Assembly (NCBI GenBank): GCA_905480405.1
Contig: CAJQQH010000063.1
Span: 1-42,774, forward strand
Origin: an uncultured Polaribacter sp.
GTDB taxonomy: Bacteria; Bacteroidota; Bacteroidia; Flavobacteriales; Flavobacteriaceae
DNA length: 42,774 nucleotides
Reading direction: 5' to 3'
The notes beneath the pieces are model-generated. The model did no database searches and was not told the DNA's origin. It was given only the letters and a program-made list of their open reading frames with translations. A program made the position numbers and the translations under genes. Positions 8,645-19,688 of this stretch are shown piece by piece; position 1 is the first letter of the stretch, and every line of letters begins with the position of its first letter.

Positions 8645-9986
8645 GTTCTGCTAGTTTTAAAAATTGATCTGCAACATCGTTTATCATCACCCCAATATCA
8701 CCAGCACCTAACATTATCACTACTTTTGCTGATGAATTTTTAATATCTTTTACTAAATTATTTTTTTTAGTCAATTTTTTATTCCTAAGATCAATTTTAC
8801 TAAGCAACCATTCCGAATTAACTCCCGTAATTGGTTTTTCTCTAGCTGGGTAAATATCCAATAACAATAGTTCGTCAAATTTTGATAATGCTGATGCAAA
8901 ATCATCAATAAAATCTCTTGTTCTTGTAAACAAATGTGGCTGAAAAACTACCAATATTTTTTGATTAGGGTACATTTCTCTTACAGAATTCTCCACTGCA
9001 TTTATTTCTGTAGGATGATGCGCATAATCATCAATCAAAACAAAATCATTTGCTTTAATTTTATATGAAAATCTACGTTTTACACCTTTAAAAGTTGACA
9101 AACTTTGTTTTATATCTTCTAAAGAAACACCATAAACATCTGCCATTGCCAAAGCAGCCAAAGCGTTCATTACATTATGCTTTCCTGGTAAATGGAACTC
9201 AATATTTTTTATAGTTTCTGATGGCGTTTGCACATCAAAAACATATTTTCCACTTTCAATTTTTATATTAAAAGCACTATAATCTGCATCTTCATTTACT
9301 GCATATGTTAAACCTTGTAAAGGCAAACCTTTTGCTACAATTAAGGTATCAGTTACTTTATTTGCAAACTCTATAAACGATTCATTTAAAGCATCCGAAT
9401 CTCCATAAATATCCAAATGATCTGCATCCATAGAGGTTACACAAGCAATATTTGGGCTCAATTTTAAGAAAGATCTATCAAATTCATCTGCCTCTACAAC
9501 CGATATTTTATCTTCTCCTAAAATTAAATTTGAATTATAATTTTCTGCAATACCGCCTAAAAAAGAAGTTGCTTTCTTTTGATGCATAATATGCCCTAAA
9601 ATAGATGAGGTAGTTGTTTTACCATGCGTACCTGCAACGGCTAAACATAGAGTTGTTTCAGTAATTTTCCCTAAAATTTCAGACCTTTTTAAAACTGTAA
9701 AATCATTATTTAAAAAATAATTCAATTCTACATGACTCGCATGAATTGCTGGCGTGTAAACAACCAAAGTTTTATCTTTATTTAAAAATGATATTGGAAT
9801 ATTTTTTAATGCATCTTCAAAATGAATATCTACACCTAAACTCTCCAAATTTATTGTTATTTGTGAAGGTGTTTTATCATAACCAGCCACTTGTTTCCCA
9901 TTAGCTGCAAAGTAACGAGCAATTGCACTCATACCAATACCGCCAATGCCCACAAAATAAATGTTATGTATATTTTCTAAATTCAC
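8634..9986 (-). CDS. murC: UDP-N-acetylmuramate--L-alanine ligase MurC
   Basis: This enzyme adds L-Ala to UDP-MurNAc using ATP in the cytoplasm. It has the N-terminal Rossmann motif [15 protein letters not shown] (residues 11-25), the Mur ligase ATP loop GTHGKTT (119-125), [17 protein letters not shown] and the C-terminal ligase domain; 450 residues is normal. The start codon is GTG (9986-9984), overlapping the murG stop as GTGA, a classical coupling overlap. The N-terminal sequence [16 protein letters not shown] fits the family, so I accept the GTG. Confidence 0.97.
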   Translation of the reverse strand: MNLENIHNIYFVGIGGIGMSAIARYFAANGKQVAGYDKTPSQITINLESLGVDIHFEDALKNIPISFLNKDKTLVVYTPAIHASHVELNYFLNNDFTVLKRSEILGKITETTLCLAVAGTHGKTTTSSILGHIMHQKKATSFLGGIAENYNSNLILGEDKISVVEADEFDRSFLKLSPNIACVTSMDADHLDIYGDSDALNESFIEFANKVTDTLIVAKGLPLQGLTYAVNEDADYSAFNIKIESGKYVFDVQTPSETIKNIEFHLPGKHNVMNALAALAMADVYGVSLEDIKQSLSTFKGVKRRFSYKIKANDFVLIDDYAHHPTEINAVENSVREMYPNQKILVVFQPHLFTRTRDFIDDFASALSKFDELLLLDIYPAREKPITGVNSEWLLSKIDLRNKKLTKKNNLVKDIKNSSAKVVIMLGAGDIGVMINDVADQFLKLAEHED

Positions 9987-11074
9987 TTCTTTAATAATTT
10001 TTCAATCTCATTTACAATATCTGTTGTTGCTCCTGGTAATGCCAATTCTTTTATGTTTTCTGATAAGTGCTCCTGTTTTCCTTTATCCTTTAAAAGCGTT
10101 TCAAAAACAATCGAAAAAGTTTCTAACTCACTTTCTTTTAATAAGATTGCACCATGTTTATCAGCAATAGATTTTGCGTTTTTAGTTTGATGATCTTCTG
10201 CTACATTTGGCGACGGAATAAAAATTACCGGTTTACCAACAATACATAATTCTGACACAGAACTTGCTCCCGCTCTAGAAATTATAATATCTGCAGATGC
10301 GTACGCTAAATCCATTCTATTTACAAATTGATGAACTTGTACATGTTCTATATCAGCATGCTTTTTATATTCATCAAAATATAATTTTCCACATTGCCAT
10401 ATAACCTCTACTTCTTGATTTTTAAAGAATCCTAAATTATTTTCTACTAATTCATTTATTTTTCTCGCCCCTAAACTTCCGCCTAAAACCAAAATTGTTT
10501 TCTTTGTTTTATTTAACTTGAAGTATTGTTTTCCTTCCTCTTTTTTAGAATGAATTGATAACAAATCTTGACGAACAGGATTTCCTGTTTTTACAATTTT
10601 ACCTGAAGGAAAAAAACGCTCCAAATTATCATAAGCAACGCAAATCTTTTTTGATTTTTTACTTAATAATTTATTAGTTATTCCAGGAAAAGAATTCTGC
10701 TCTTGTATTAAAGTTGGAATTCCTTTTCTATTTGCCATTATTAATGCCGGTCCACTTGCAAAACCACCAGTTCCAATAGCTACATCTGGTTTAAACTTTT
10801 TTATAATTCTTCTAGAATTCCATAAACTACTTATCAATTTAAAAGGAAAAGACAAGTTTTCTAATGTTAATTTTCTCTGCACACCAGAAATCCAAAGACC
10901 TTTTATATCATATCCTGCTTGAGGAACTTTTTCCATTTCCATTCTATCTTTTGCTCCTACAAACATAAAATTAGCATCAGGATAGCGTAATTTAATTTCA
11001 TTTGCGATTGCAATTGCTGGATAAATATGACCTCCTGTTCCGCCTCCAGAAATAAGTATATTATATGGTTTCAT
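9983..11074 (-). CDS. murG: Lipid II synthase MurG (GlcNAc transferase)
   Basis: MurG transfers GlcNAc from UDP-GlcNAc to lipid I on the cytoplasmic face of the membrane, giving lipid II. The motifs are the glycine loop [16 protein letters not shown] near residue 9, the second-domain loop [16 protein letters not shown], and [11 protein letters not shown], the UDP-GlcNAc binding region. At 363 residues its length is standard. Its start overlaps the 3' end of ftsW by 14 nt, so the lipid II maker and the presumed polymerase are translationally coupled. Confidence 0.97.
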   Translation of the reverse strand: MKPYNILISGGGTGGHIYPAIAIANEIKLRYPDANFMFVGAKDRMEMEKVPQAGYDIKGLWISGVQRKLTLENLSFPFKLISSLWNSRRIIKKFKPDVAIGTGGFASGPALIMANRKGIPTLIQEQNSFPGITNKLLSKKSKKICVAYDNLERFFPSGKIVKTGNPVRQDLLSIHSKKEEGKQYFKLNKTKKTILVLGGSLGARKINELVENNLGFFKNQEVEVIWQCGKLYFDEYKKHADIEHVQVHQFVNRMDLAYASADIIISRAGASSVSELCIVGKPVIFIPSPNVAEDHQTKNAKSIADKHGAILLKESELETFSIVFETLLKDKGKQEHLSENIKELALPGATTDIVNEIEKLLKK

Positions 11075-12242
11075 GTAAAATATCTAAAGGGTTATCATCT
11101 AAAATATCTTCTTCCGTATCTTCTTTTGACGCACTTACACTAAGTATCATACCTAATGCAAAACAAGTCATCCAGATAGAAGTACCACCACTACTTATTA
11201 ATGGTAATGTTTGCCCAGTAACGGGAAATAAATTTGTAGCAACTGCCATATTTATGGTTGCCTGAAACACAATTGGTAAACCGACTCCTATTACCAATAA
11301 GGTTCCAAATATTGTAGTCGTTTTTCTTATAACAACAAAAATTCTGAACAATAATAAAAAATAAATAGAGATAATTATAAAACCGCCTACAAAACCATAT
11401 TCTTCAATAATTATTGCAAAAATAAAATCTGAAGAAGATTGAGGTAAAAAGTTTTTCTGTACACTTTTTCCAGGACCAACTCCTACAGGACCGCCAGTTG
11501 CAATAGCTATTTTTGCCTTCTGTACTTGATATGCTTCTTTGTTTTCTGAATCAGAAAAATTTTCGATTCTACTCTGCCAAGTTTGCACCCTGTTTGGCAT
11601 TGCATCTGGAAAGGCTTTTGCAATTAAAACAAAAAATGTTAAAGCAAAAATACCAGCTCCTAAAATAATTCCTATATGTTTTAAAGGGTAACCTCCTATA
11701 AAAGTTACAATTAATATCATAACAAAAATAATAGCTGTCGTAGAAAAGTTAGCAGGTAATATTAATATTAAAACAAGACCTACTGGTAGCCAAAGTTGTA
11801 ATAAACTATCTTTAAAACTAATTTCTTTTTCTTTGTTTTTTGCCAGATATCTTGCTACATAAACCATTAAAACTAAGCCCGCTAATGTAGAAGTCTGAAA
11901 CCCAATACCAGCAATACGAATCCATCTACTTGCATTAGCTCCTCCAATCGTGGTTCCTTGCATTAAGGTAATAAAAAGTAGAAGAATAACTATTGGTAAC
12001 ATTAAAACGGAGCCACCAGAAAAATATCTATATGGTATTTTATGAACCCCATAAATAATACCAAACCCCATAATTAATAAAACCATGTGTTTTAACAAAT
12101 ACCCTAAAGTAGAACCCGCCCCAACAACATACACCAAGTTTGTACTTGCACTATACACAGGCATAAATGAGAATATTGCCAAAATAGCAACAATTGCCCA
12201 AATGGTTTTATCTCCTTTTATATGTCCAAAAATGGTTTTCAT
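11061..12242 (-). CDS. ftsW: Peptidoglycan glycosyltransferase/division protein FtsW
   Basis: This is a SEDS-family polytopic membrane protein (about 10 helices) that polymerises lipid II at the septum with FtsI. Conserved parts include [56 protein letters not shown] and [18 protein letters not shown] use the ATG at 12242 (393 residues). The longer form from 12278 would need a GTG and adds 12 residues not expected in the family. A 149-nt gap to murD precedes it, the largest gap in this otherwise packed cluster, holding a small hairpin and a perfect tetranucleotide repeat. Confidence 0.95.
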   Translation of the reverse strand: MKTIFGHIKGDKTIWAIVAILAIFSFMPVYSASTNLVYVVGAGSTLGYLLKHMVLLIMGFGIIYGVHKIPYRYFSGGSVLMLPIVILLLFITLMQGTTIGGANASRWIRIAGIGFQTSTLAGLVLMVYVARYLAKNKEKEISFKDSLLQLWLPVGLVLILILPANFSTTAIIFVMILIVTFIGGYPLKHIGIILGAGIFALTFFVLIAKAFPDAMPNRVQTWQSRIENFSDSENKEAYQVQKAKIAIATGGPVGVGPGKSVQKNFLPQSSSDFIFAIIIEEYGFVGGFIIISIYFLLLFRIFVVIRKTTTIFGTLLVIGVGLPIVFQATINMAVATNLFPVTGQTLPLISSGGTSIWMTCFALGMILSVSASKEDTEEDILDDNPLDILHETI

Positions 12243-12256
12243 ATTGGCTTTATTAA

Positions 12257-12273
12257 TCTCTCTAAAAGAGAGA
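12257..12273 (-). other. Small hairpin in the ftsW leader
   Basis: TCTCTCT, AAA, AGAGAGA form a 7-bp stem with a 3-nt loop ending 14 nt before the ftsW ATG. It has no U-tract and is not a terminator on its own. It could affect mRNA stability or ribosome access. Confidence 0.4.
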
Positions 12274-12330
12274 AACACTTTTATGTTTATTTATATTTAT
12301 TTTTTATCCCTAAAAACATACTTTCAGCGC

Positions 12331-12369
<39 letters not shown>

Positions 12370-12391
12370 TTCCCTTCGAAAAAGTTTTTTT

Positions 12392-13726
12392 CTACAAGCT
12401 TCTTACAGCTTTTTTAAATTGACGCCCTCTATCTTCATAATTATCAAATAAATCAAAACTTGCACAAGCAGGAGATAACAAAACAGCTTCTCCTTTATCT
12501 GCTAATTTTTGTGAAACTTTAACAGCCTCTTCTGCACCTGCAGTTTCAACAATAATATCTACAACATTACCAAACGTACCTTTAATTTTTTCATTGTCAA
12601 GACCTAAACAAACAATGGCCTTAACTTTTTCTCTAACCAAAGGCAATAAATCATTATAATCATTCCCTTTATCTACACCTCCAACAATCCAAACTGTAGT
12701 TTTTTCCATACATTCTAAAGCATAAAAAGTAGCATTTACATTTGTTGCTTTAGAATCGTTTATATATTCTACCTCCCTAACTTTTGCTACGTTTTCTAAA
12801 CGATGTTCTGCCCCTTCAAAATCTTCTAAACTCTCTTTTATATTTTGCTTTCTAACTTTTAATAACTGAGCAGCCATTGTTGCTGCCATAGCGTTTTTCG
12901 TATTGTGTTTCCCTTTAATTGATAAAGTTGATATAGGCATGTTAATTTTATCTTTAGTAATGTTGATAATTATATTGTTGTCTTCTACGTAAGCTCCGTA
13001 CTCCATTTTTTTTTCAAGTGAAAACGGAACTAATTTTGCACTTGTTTTATTTTCTAATAACCATTTATTAATGACCTCATCATCTGCATCATAAATTAAA
13101 AAATCTGATGCTGTTTGATTTTTTGTAATCCTAAATTTTGAATCTATATATTTATTAAAATCATACTCATATCTATCTAAATGATCCGGAGTAATATTTG
13201 TTAAAATAGCAATATGAGGATTGAATTTTTCAATACCATCTAACTGAAAACTACTTAATTCTAATACATAATTATCAAAAGAATGTTCTGCTACTTGTTG
13301 CGCAAAACTATCTCCAATATTTCCCGCAACACCAACATTTAAGCCTGCATTTTTTAGTATATGATGTACTAATAATGTAGTTGTTGTTTTTCCATTAGAT
13401 CCTGTAATTCCAATAATGCTTGCAGTTGTAAATTGCGCTGCATATTCAATTTCAGAAATAACTGGAATTGATTTTTGAATTATTTTTTGAATTAATGCTA
13501 CTTTATCTGGAATTCCAGGACTTTTCATTACAACATCAGCATTTAAAATCTTGCTTTCTGTATGCTGATTTTCTTCAAAAACGACCTCGTTATGTATAAG
13601 AACTTCTTTATATTTTTTTGATATTGCACCTTTATCAGAAACAAAAACATCATATCCTTTTTGTTTTCCTAAGATTGCAGTTCCAACACCACTTTCTCCT
13701 CCACCAAGTACAACTAACCTTTTCAT
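12392..13726 (-). CDS. murD: UDP-MurNAc-L-Ala--D-glutamate ligase MurD
   Basis: MurD adds D-Glu to UDP-MurNAc-L-Ala. The N-terminal nucleotide-binding fold begins VVLGGGESGVGTAILG, the ATP loop is GSNGKTT (residues 109-115), and LELSSFQLDGIEKFNPHIA, ITPDHLDRY and NDSKATN are typical; 444 residues is normal. It begins directly after the mraY stop with no spacer (TAGATG). Confidence 0.97.
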   Translation of the reverse strand: MKRLVVLGGGESGVGTAILGKQKGYDVFVSDKGAISKKYKEVLIHNEVVFEENQHTESKILNADVVMKSPGIPDKVALIQKIIQKSIPVISEIEYAAQFTTASIIGITGSNGKTTTTLLVHHILKNAGLNVGVAGNIGDSFAQQVAEHSFDNYVLELSSFQLDGIEKFNPHIAILTNITPDHLDRYEYDFNKYIDSKFRITKNQTASDFLIYDADDEVINKWLLENKTSAKLVPFSLEKKMEYGAYVEDNNIIINITKDKINMPISTLSIKGKHNTKNAMAATMAAQLLKVRKQNIKESLEDFEGAEHRLENVAKVREVEYINDSKATNVNATFYALECMEKTTVWIVGGVDKGNDYNDLLPLVREKVKAIVCLGLDNEKIKGTFGNVVDIIVETAGAEEAVKVSQKLADKGEAVLLSPACASFDLFDNYEDRGRQFKKAVRSL

Positions 13727-14953
13727 CTATCTTAATTTCAATGTAACAATTGCAAATACCGCTAACAAAATTCCTACAATCCAGAAACGCACAACAATCT
13801 TACTTTCGTGATAACTTAATTTTTGATAATGATGATGTAATGGCGACATTTTAAATATTCTTCTTCCTTCTCCGAATTTCTTTCTAGTATATTTAAACCA
13901 AGAAACCTGCATAATTACCGATAAGTTCTCTACTACAAAGATTCCTGCTAAAATTGGCAACAACAACTCTTTACGTGTAGCTATTGCTATAACAGCTATA
14001 ATACCTCCAATTGTTAAACTACCTGTATCTCCCATAAAAACCTGAGCAGGATACGTGTTATACCAAAGAAAACCAATTAATGCACCTGCAAAAGCAAGGA
14101 TAAAAACCGTCATTTCTCCAGACTTTGGTATATACATAACATCTAAATAATCTGCGAAAATTATATTTCCAGAAACCCAAGCAAAAATGGCTAATGTTAT
14201 TACAATAATTGCTGATGAACCTGCTGCTAAACCGTCAATTCCATCTGTTAAATTTGCTCCATTAGAAATACCTGTAACAATAAAAACGGTAATAAAAATA
14301 AATACTATCCAGCCATATTTTTCATAACCATCACCTAAAAAACTCAAAGCTTTTGAGTAATCTAATTCGTTATTCTTAAAAAACGGCACTGTAGTTTTAG
14401 TAGATTTATGAGCATCTCCAAAAACCTTTTTCCTACCATTTTGCTGAACTATTTGTTGCTCAACAGGTAATTGTTCTTTTATAGTTACATCATCATGAAA
14501 ATAAAGCATTGAACCAACAATTAAACCTAAACCAACTTGCCCTAAAACTTTGAATTTTCCACTTAAACCCGCTTTATCCTTCTTAAAAACCTTTATATAA
14601 TCGTCTAAAAAGCCAATAAACCCCATCCAAACAGTTGTAATCAATAAGATAATCACATAAATATTATCTAATTTTGCCAATAACAGCACAGGAATTAAAG
14701 TTGCCAAAATGATAATAATTCCTCCCATTGTTGGAGTACCACTTTTTTGTTTTTGCCCCTCTAAACCTAAATCTCTAACCGTTTCTCCTACTTGTTGATT
14801 TCTTAAGAAATTGATAATTCGTTTACCATATATAGCAGAAATTAGCAAAGACAAAATAAACGCAGCAGCAGCTCTAAATGTGATAAACTGAAACACACTA
14901 GCTCCTGGAATACTAAATTGACTTTCTAAATATTCAAATAAATAATACAGCAT
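13727..14953 (-). CDS. mraY: Phospho-MurNAc-pentapeptide transferase MraY
   Basis: This integral membrane enzyme transfers phospho-MurNAc-pentapeptide to undecaprenyl phosphate, making lipid I. Conserved motifs: [44 protein letters not shown] and the HHHYQ motif near the C-terminus ([15 protein letters not shown]). There are about 10 hydrophobic segments. At 408 residues it is longer than E. coli MraY (360) because of an insert of ~40 residues around [20 protein letters not shown]; such an insert is, to my knowledge, common in Bacteroidota. It lies 2 nt after murE. Confidence 0.97.
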   Translation of the reverse strand: MLYYLFEYLESQFSIPGASVFQFITFRAAAAFILSLLISAIYGKRIINFLRNQQVGETVRDLGLEGQKQKSGTPTMGGIIIILATLIPVLLLAKLDNIYVIILLITTVWMGFIGFLDDYIKVFKKDKAGLSGKFKVLGQVGLGLIVGSMLYFHDDVTIKEQLPVEQQIVQQNGRKKVFGDAHKSTKTTVPFFKNNELDYSKALSFLGDGYEKYGWIVFIFITVFIVTGISNGANLTDGIDGLAAGSSAIIVITLAIFAWVSGNIIFADYLDVMYIPKSGEMTVFILAFAGALIGFLWYNTYPAQVFMGDTGSLTIGGIIAVIAIATRKELLLPILAGIFVVENLSVIMQVSWFKYTRKKFGEGRRIFKMSPLHHHYQKLSYHESKIVVRFWIVGILLAVFAIVTLKLR

Positions 14954-14955
14954 TC

Positions 14956-16422
14956 TTAATTCTTTTTTAATTGATTAAAACAGTTAGTAACTTCGTCTAA
15001 GTCATCAAAATGCGAACGAACACCATTTACTTCTTGATAATCTTCATGACCTTTTCCTGCTATTAATATTATATCTCCTGTTTCAGATAATCTACAAGCC
15101 GTTTTTATTGCTTGCCTTCTATCTAAAACCGTTAATGTTTTTCTAAAATTTTCTGCAGAAACACCAACTTCCATTTCATCTAAAATAGTTTGCGGGTTTT
15201 CTGTTCTTGGATTATCTGATGTAAAAATTGCTTGACTACTTAATTGAGAAGCAATATGTGCCATTTTAGGTCTTTTACTAACATCTCTATCTCCACCACA
15301 ACCTACAACCGTTATTACTTTTTCATTACCAGTTCTAATATCATTTATAGTTTCCAATACATTTTTTAAAGCATCTGGAGTATGTGCGTAATCTATAATT
15401 GCTGTAATTCCATCTTCTGAAACTACGTATTGAAAACGCCCACTCACACTTTCTAACTGACTAACAATCGTTAATGTTTCTAACTTATCTAAACCTAATA
15501 AGTCTGCAGTTGCTATAATTGCAGTTAAATTGTAAATATTAAAAACACCAATTAATTTTGTCCAAACCTCAGTCCCATCAACATTAATCAAGGTTCCAGA
15601 AATTTGCTTTTCTAAGATTTTCGATTTATAATCTGCCAATGTTTTTAAAGCGTAGGTTACTTTTTTCGCTTTGGTATTTTGCAGCATAAAGCTGCCATTT
15701 TTATCATCAATATTTGTTAATGCAAATGCAGATTTAGGTAAAGAATCAAAAAATCTTTTTTTAACATCTCTATATTCACTAAACGTATCGTGATAATCTA
15801 AATGATCATGAGAAAGGTTTGTAAAAATTCCTCCTGCAAAACTTAAACCTTCTGTTCTTTTTTGATGAATTCCATGAGAACTCACTTCCATAAAACAATA
15901 CTCTACACCAGCTTCTAGCATCATGTCTAAATATCTATTTATTGTCACAGAATCTGGAGTTGTATGCGTTGCCTTAAACTCATCCTCATCAACCAATATT
16001 TTAACCGTAGACAACAAACCAACTTTATAACCTGCTTTACTAAATAATTGATACAATAAAGAAGCAATAGTTGTTTTACCATTTGTACCCGTAACACCAA
16101 TCACTGGAAATTTAGTAGAAGGATTATCATAAAAATTAGAAGCCATTATTGCTAAAGCTATATTTGCATCAGCAACTTGAACATAAGTAATTAATTCTTT
16201 TTTAATGACCGGAAAATCTTCACAAATAACCACAGAAGCCCCTAGAGAAATAGCTTTATCAATATATAAATGACCATCTACTGATACTCCTTTTTGAGCA
16301 ATAAAAACATCATTATTTACAACTTTTCTTGAATCGAAAACAAGCTGATTAATATCAACATCTGTACCACCAAATACCTGAATAATGGAAACCCTATATA
16401 ATATGTCTTTTAAATTTTTCAG
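14956..16422 (-). CDS. murE: UDP-MurNAc-tripeptide (meso-DAP) ligase MurE, CTG start
   Basis: MurE adds meso-diaminopimelate to UDP-MurNAc-L-Ala-D-Glu. The ATP loop is GTNGKTT (residues 112-118) and the DAP-selecting motif is DNPR ([11 protein letters not shown]). No in-frame ATG, GTG or TTG exists between the upstream stop at 16437 and a GTG at 16233. That GTG would delete the first 63 residues, which hold the conserved substrate domain ([20 protein letters not shown]). The frame is open throughout and CTG at 16422 gives M-K-N-L-K-D-I-L-Y, the N-terminus expected in Flavobacteriia, with 488 residues, a normal length. The CTG lies 1 nt after the ftsI stop. ATT or ATA codons nearby are alternatives, as is a local sequence error. 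Confidence 0.9.
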   Translation of the reverse strand: MKNLKDILYRVSIIQVFGGTDVDINQLVFDSRKVVNNDVFIAQKGVSVDGHLYIDKAISLGASVVICEDFPVIKKELITYVQVADANIALAIMASNFYDNPSTKFPVIGVTGTNGKTTIASLLYQLFSKAGYKVGLLSTVKILVDEDEFKATHTTPDSVTINRYLDMMLEAGVEYCFMEVSSHGIHQKRTEGLSFAGGIFTNLSHDHLDYHDTFSEYRDVKKRFFDSLPKSAFALTNIDDKNGSFMLQNTKAKKVTYALKTLADYKSKILEKQISGTLINVDGTEVWTKLIGVFNIYNLTAIIATADLLGLDKLETLTIVSQLESVSGRFQYVVSEDGITAIIDYAHTPDALKNVLETINDIRTGNEKVITVVGCGGDRDVSKRPKMAHIASQLSSQAIFTSDNPRTENPQTILDEMEVGVSAENFRKTLTVLDRRQAIKTACRLSETGDIILIAGKGHEDYQEVNGVRSHFDDLDEVTNCFNQLKKN

Positions 16423-16423
16423 C

Positions 16424-18439
16424 TTACGATAGTTTTAAAGTAATTGTTGAACCTTTTACTAATTTTGTTCCTTTTTTAATTGATTGATGATTAACTTTTC
16501 CTACTCCAGAAAACTCAACTTTCAATCCTATATTTTCTAACAAAGACACAGCATCCATACCAGACATTCCCCAAACATTTGGTACTTCTGAATATTCTTT
16601 ATTTATAACTTTATTATATTTTTTGTATTGATTATTAATAGATGCAAACTGCGTTTTATCTTCTACAGATTGATTATCTATTGGCGTTGTTGTGTAAATT
16701 TTTTGTGCTATTTCTTTAAATATAGGTGCAGCAACTGTTGCTCCATAATATCCTTTTTCTTTTTTTGGATCATGTACAACTACAATACAAGAATACTTTG
16801 GTTTATCCGCAGGAAAAAAACCTGCAAAAGAAGCTACATAATGTTTACTAGAATAATGACCAGATATCGTTTTACCATTCTTGTCTTTATGTCTTGGCAT
16901 AAACTTCTTAGCAGTTCCTGTTTTACCAGCCATAGAAAAATTTGAAGAATATATATTTTTAGCAGTTCCTCTTACAACTACATTTTCCATTATTTTTCTA
17001 ATTTTCTTCAGAGTTTTATCAGATGCTATTTTATAATTTACAACCTCTGTTTCAAAAACTTTTTCTGTTTTATCTTGCCTACGTAACTCCTTTACAAAAC
17101 GAGGCTTTACCATAACACCATTATTAGCAACCGCATTATAAAACATTAATGTTTGCATTGGTGTAACAGAAACACCATAACCCCAAGACATCCATTCTAA
17201 AGAAATTTTACTCCATCTTTTATCTTTAGGACTTGGCACATAAGGCTTCCCTTCTCCTTTTATTTGAAAACCAATTGGTTTTGTAAAACCGTATTTTTCT
17301 AATTTAGAGATAAATTTTTCTGGTTTATCATCGTAATATTTTCTTATTAACTTTACAATTCCAACATTAGATGAAACCTCAAAAACTCTTGCTGCTGATA
17401 TTTTACCGTAACCACCTCTCTTAGAATCTTCAACTTTTCTATTATGAATAAAATACTTACCTTTTCCAGTATCAACAACAGCAGAAGTATCAATAAAATT
17501 ATCATCCAAAGCAGCCATTAAACTTGCTAATTTAAAAGTTGAACCAGGCTCATGACTTTCCCAAACGGCGTAATTTCTTTTCTCGAAATATTTCCCTTTA
17601 GAGGTTCTCCCTAAATTAGAAATTGCTTTAATTTCTCCTGTTGCAGTTTCCATTACAACCGCGCAACCATGATCTGCTTCAAAATACTCTAACTGACGCA
17701 ACAAGGCATGATGTGTAATATCTTGGATATTTACATCTATCGTTGTAATTACATCATGACCATCAATCGGCTCCTTTTCATTAACATCAGAAATTGGTTT
17801 CCATTGATTTTTTGCAATTTTCTGCTTCCAACGTAAACCATTTTTACCTTGCATAAAATCAGCAAAAGCCCCCTCAATACCAGCTTCACCTCTAAAATCA
17901 TCATAACCAATTGTACGAGCTGCAATTTTACCTATTGGATGCGCACGTACAGTTTTATGTTCTGCAATAAAACCTCCACGATAAACCCCCAGATTAAAAA
18001 TTGGAAATTTCTTTATCTTTAAATAATCATTGTAACCAACATTTCTTGCAATTAAAAGATATCTATTCTTTCTCTTTTTTGCAGTTCTTAATCGATCTTG
18101 ATAATACTTAGTAGACTTACCAAACATTGCAGACAACTCTTTAGATAAAGCAACAAAGTTTTTTTCGAACGTATTACTTTTAACTGCCACAACATCCATT
18201 CTAATTGTAAATTTAGACATTGATGTTGCTAACAAATTACCATCTGCCGCGTACACATTTCCTTTATTTGCTATAATCGTATCTTGCTTAATCGTAAGCT
18301 CTGTAGAAAGTTTCTTATACTTATCTCCCTGCACATACTGTATATGAACAACCCTAAGAACAACTGCCAACAAAAAAATCGTCATAAAAGCAGCTACTAT
18401 GTAGAATTTGGTAAGTATGCTTTTTTTCTGAGTTGCCAA
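16424..18439 (-). CDS. ftsI: Septal transpeptidase FtsI (PBP3-type) with PASTA domain
   Basis: This class B penicillin-binding protein cross-links septal peptidoglycan. There is one N-terminal membrane helix (residues ~13-32), a pedestal domain, then the transpeptidase with STFK (Ser300 nucleophile), SSN (356-358) and KTGTA (506-510). The last ~60 residues (VPNVWGMSGMDAVSLLENIG...) are one PASTA domain, rare in proteobacterial FtsI but usual in Bacteroidota. The start is TTG at 18439; no ATG lies upstream before the in-frame stop at 18458-18460, and the next Met falls inside the membrane helix. It begins 4 nt after ftsL. Confidence 0.96.
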   Translation of the reverse strand: MATQKKSILTKFYIVAAFMTIFLLAVVLRVVHIQYVQGDKYKKLSTELTIKQDTIIANKGNVYAADGNLLATSMSKFTIRMDVVAVKSNTFEKNFVALSKELSAMFGKSTKYYQDRLRTAKKRKNRYLLIARNVGYNDYLKIKKFPIFNLGVYRGGFIAEHKTVRAHPIGKIAARTIGYDDFRGEAGIEGAFADFMQGKNGLRWKQKIAKNQWKPISDVNEKEPIDGHDVITTIDVNIQDITHHALLRQLEYFEADHGCAVVMETATGEIKAISNLGRTSKGKYFEKRNYAVWESHEPGSTFKLASLMAALDDNFIDTSAVVDTGKGKYFIHNRKVEDSKRGGYGKISAARVFEVSSNVGIVKLIRKYYDDKPEKFISKLEKYGFTKPIGFQIKGEGKPYVPSPKDKRWSKISLEWMSWGYGVSVTPMQTLMFYNAVANNGVMVKPRFVKELRRQDKTEKVFETEVVNYKIASDKTLKKIRKIMENVVVRGTAKNIYSSNFSMAGKTGTAKKFMPRHKDKNGKTISGHYSSKHYVASFAGFFPADKPKYSCIVVVHDPKKEKGYYGATVAAPIFKEIAQKIYTTTPIDNQSVEDKTQFASINNQYKKYNKVINKEYSEVPNVWGMSGMDAVSLLENIGLKVEFSGVGKVNHQSIKKGTKLVKGSTITLKLS

Positions 18440-18443
18440 TTGA

Positions 18444-18770
18444 TTAATCTTTATATGTTACTTTTATTTTTTTTGGAGGTGCTTCTGAAGGCTGCAACCC
18501 TCTTGCTTTTGCTTTTTCTCTGATACTCGACTCCATTTTCATTCTCATTAAAATTGTCCCGGTATCTACGTATTCTGCTCGTAATTCTCTTTTCCTTTTA
18601 TTTAATTCCGATATTTTAATCACTTTCTTATCAGCATTATGCGCACTTGTAATCATAATTAACAAAAGCACAACAACAAAAATTATTATTCTCCAGTTTT
18701 TAAACGCTGATTCATCCGTTAAGAAACTACCTCTTAAAATATCATAAACCCCTTTTTTAACTTTAGACAT
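18444..18770 (-). CDS. ftsL: Cell division protein FtsL-like
   Basis: This is a 108-residue small bitopic protein with a cytoplasmic N-terminus, one membrane helix (IIIFVVVLLLIMITSAH, residues ~28-44) and a periplasmic helical part (IKISELNKRKRELRAEYV...) of the kind that forms a coiled coil with FtsB/DivIC. Sequence identity between FtsL proteins is low; the call rests on size, topology and the invariant place between rsmH and ftsI. It belongs to the Bacteroidota FtsL family with a C-terminal SEAPPKKI motif. Confidence 0.88.
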   Translation of the reverse strand: MSKVKKGVYDILRGSFLTDESAFKNWRIIIFVVVLLLIMITSAHNADKKVIKISELNKRKRELRAEYVDTGTILMRMKMESSIREKAKARGLQPSEAPPKKIKVTYKD

Positions 18771-18779
18771 AAATAAGTT

Positions 18780-19688
18780 TTAGGCTCTATCTTTTTTTAA
18801 TATCGCTATCCTCAACTTTGCGCTTCTAGCCCTATTATTAATTTTTATTTCTTCTGCTTTCGGAATAATTAATTTACCAACCTTTTGCATTGGCTCATTA
18901 GACCTACCAAAAACATCCTTCTCTAATTCACCTTTAAACAAACCTGTTCTTATAAATCTCTTTACTAACCGATCTTCTAAAGAATGATAAGAAATCACAC
19001 TTAACCTACCTTCTTCTTTTAGCAGGTTTGGCATCTGTTCTAAAAATTCTTTTAAAACATCTAACTCCTCATTCACCTCAATTCTGATAGCCTGAAATAT
19101 TTGAGCCAGAATTTTATGCTCTTTAGCATTTGGCAAATACCTTTTTAAAATAGTCTTCAATTGAAAACTAGTTTCTATTTTCTCTTTCTCTCTTTCCTCT
19201 ACGATTGTTTTCGCAATGTTTCTAGAATTCCTCAACTCTCCGTACATAAATAAAATATCTGCTAATTTTTCTTCAGAATATTTATTTATAATTTCTTTAG
19301 CAGACATTTTAGACTTCTGATTCATTCTCATATCTAAAACACCTTCAAATCTTGTAGAAAAACCTCTTTCAGCTTCATCAAACTGATGAGAAGAAACACC
19401 TAAATCCGCCAAAACCCCATCAACCTTCCTAACACCATGAAACCTTAAAAACCTAGTTATATACCTAAAGTTTTCTGGAATCAAAGTAAAACGACTATCA
19501 TCAATAACATTACCTAAAGCATCAGGATCTTGATCAAACGCAAACAATTTTCCGTTTTCACCCAATCTATTCAAAATCTCTCTAGAATGACCACCGCCAC
19601 CAAATGTAACATCTACATATACTCCGCCTTCTTTTATATCAAGCGCATCGATACTCTCATGTAATAAAACTGGATTATGATAACTCAT
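18780..19688 (-). CDS. rsmH: 16S rRNA m4C1402 methyltransferase RsmH (MraW)
   Basis: This is an S-adenosylmethionine-dependent methyltransferase that N4-methylates C1402 in the 16S rRNA decoding site. It begins MSYHNPVLLHES, has the SAM loop VDVTFGGGGHSREIL, the ADLGVSSHQFDEAERGFS block with DMRMNQ, and VISYHSLEDRLVKRF. At 302 residues it is typical. The start overlaps mraZ by 14 nt. Confidence 0.98.
   Translation of the reverse strand: MSYHNPVLLHESIDALDIKEGGVYVDVTFGGGGHSREILNRLGENGKLFAFDQDPDALGNVIDDSRFTLIPENFRYITRFLRFHGVRKVDGVLADLGVSSHQFDEAERGFSTRFEGVLDMRMNQKSKMSAKEIINKYSEEKLADILFMYGELRNSRNIAKTIVEEREKEKIETSFQLKTILKRYLPNAKEHKILAQIFQAIRIEVNEELDVLKEFLEQMPNLLKEEGRLSVISYHSLEDRLVKRFIRTGLFKGELEKDVFGRSNEPMQKVGKLIIPKAEEIKINNRARSAKLRIAILKKDRA

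Noticed and set aside
16231..16233. GTG at 16233 as the murE start
   Set aside because: It would remove 63 residues of conserved substrate-binding domain although the frame stays open and conserved upstream.
16628..16945. Plus-strand 105-aa frame opposite ftsI
   Set aside because: It is antisense to the transpeptidase domain of ftsI, has a Cys/Arg/Phe-rich composition unlike real proteins here, and has no promoter.
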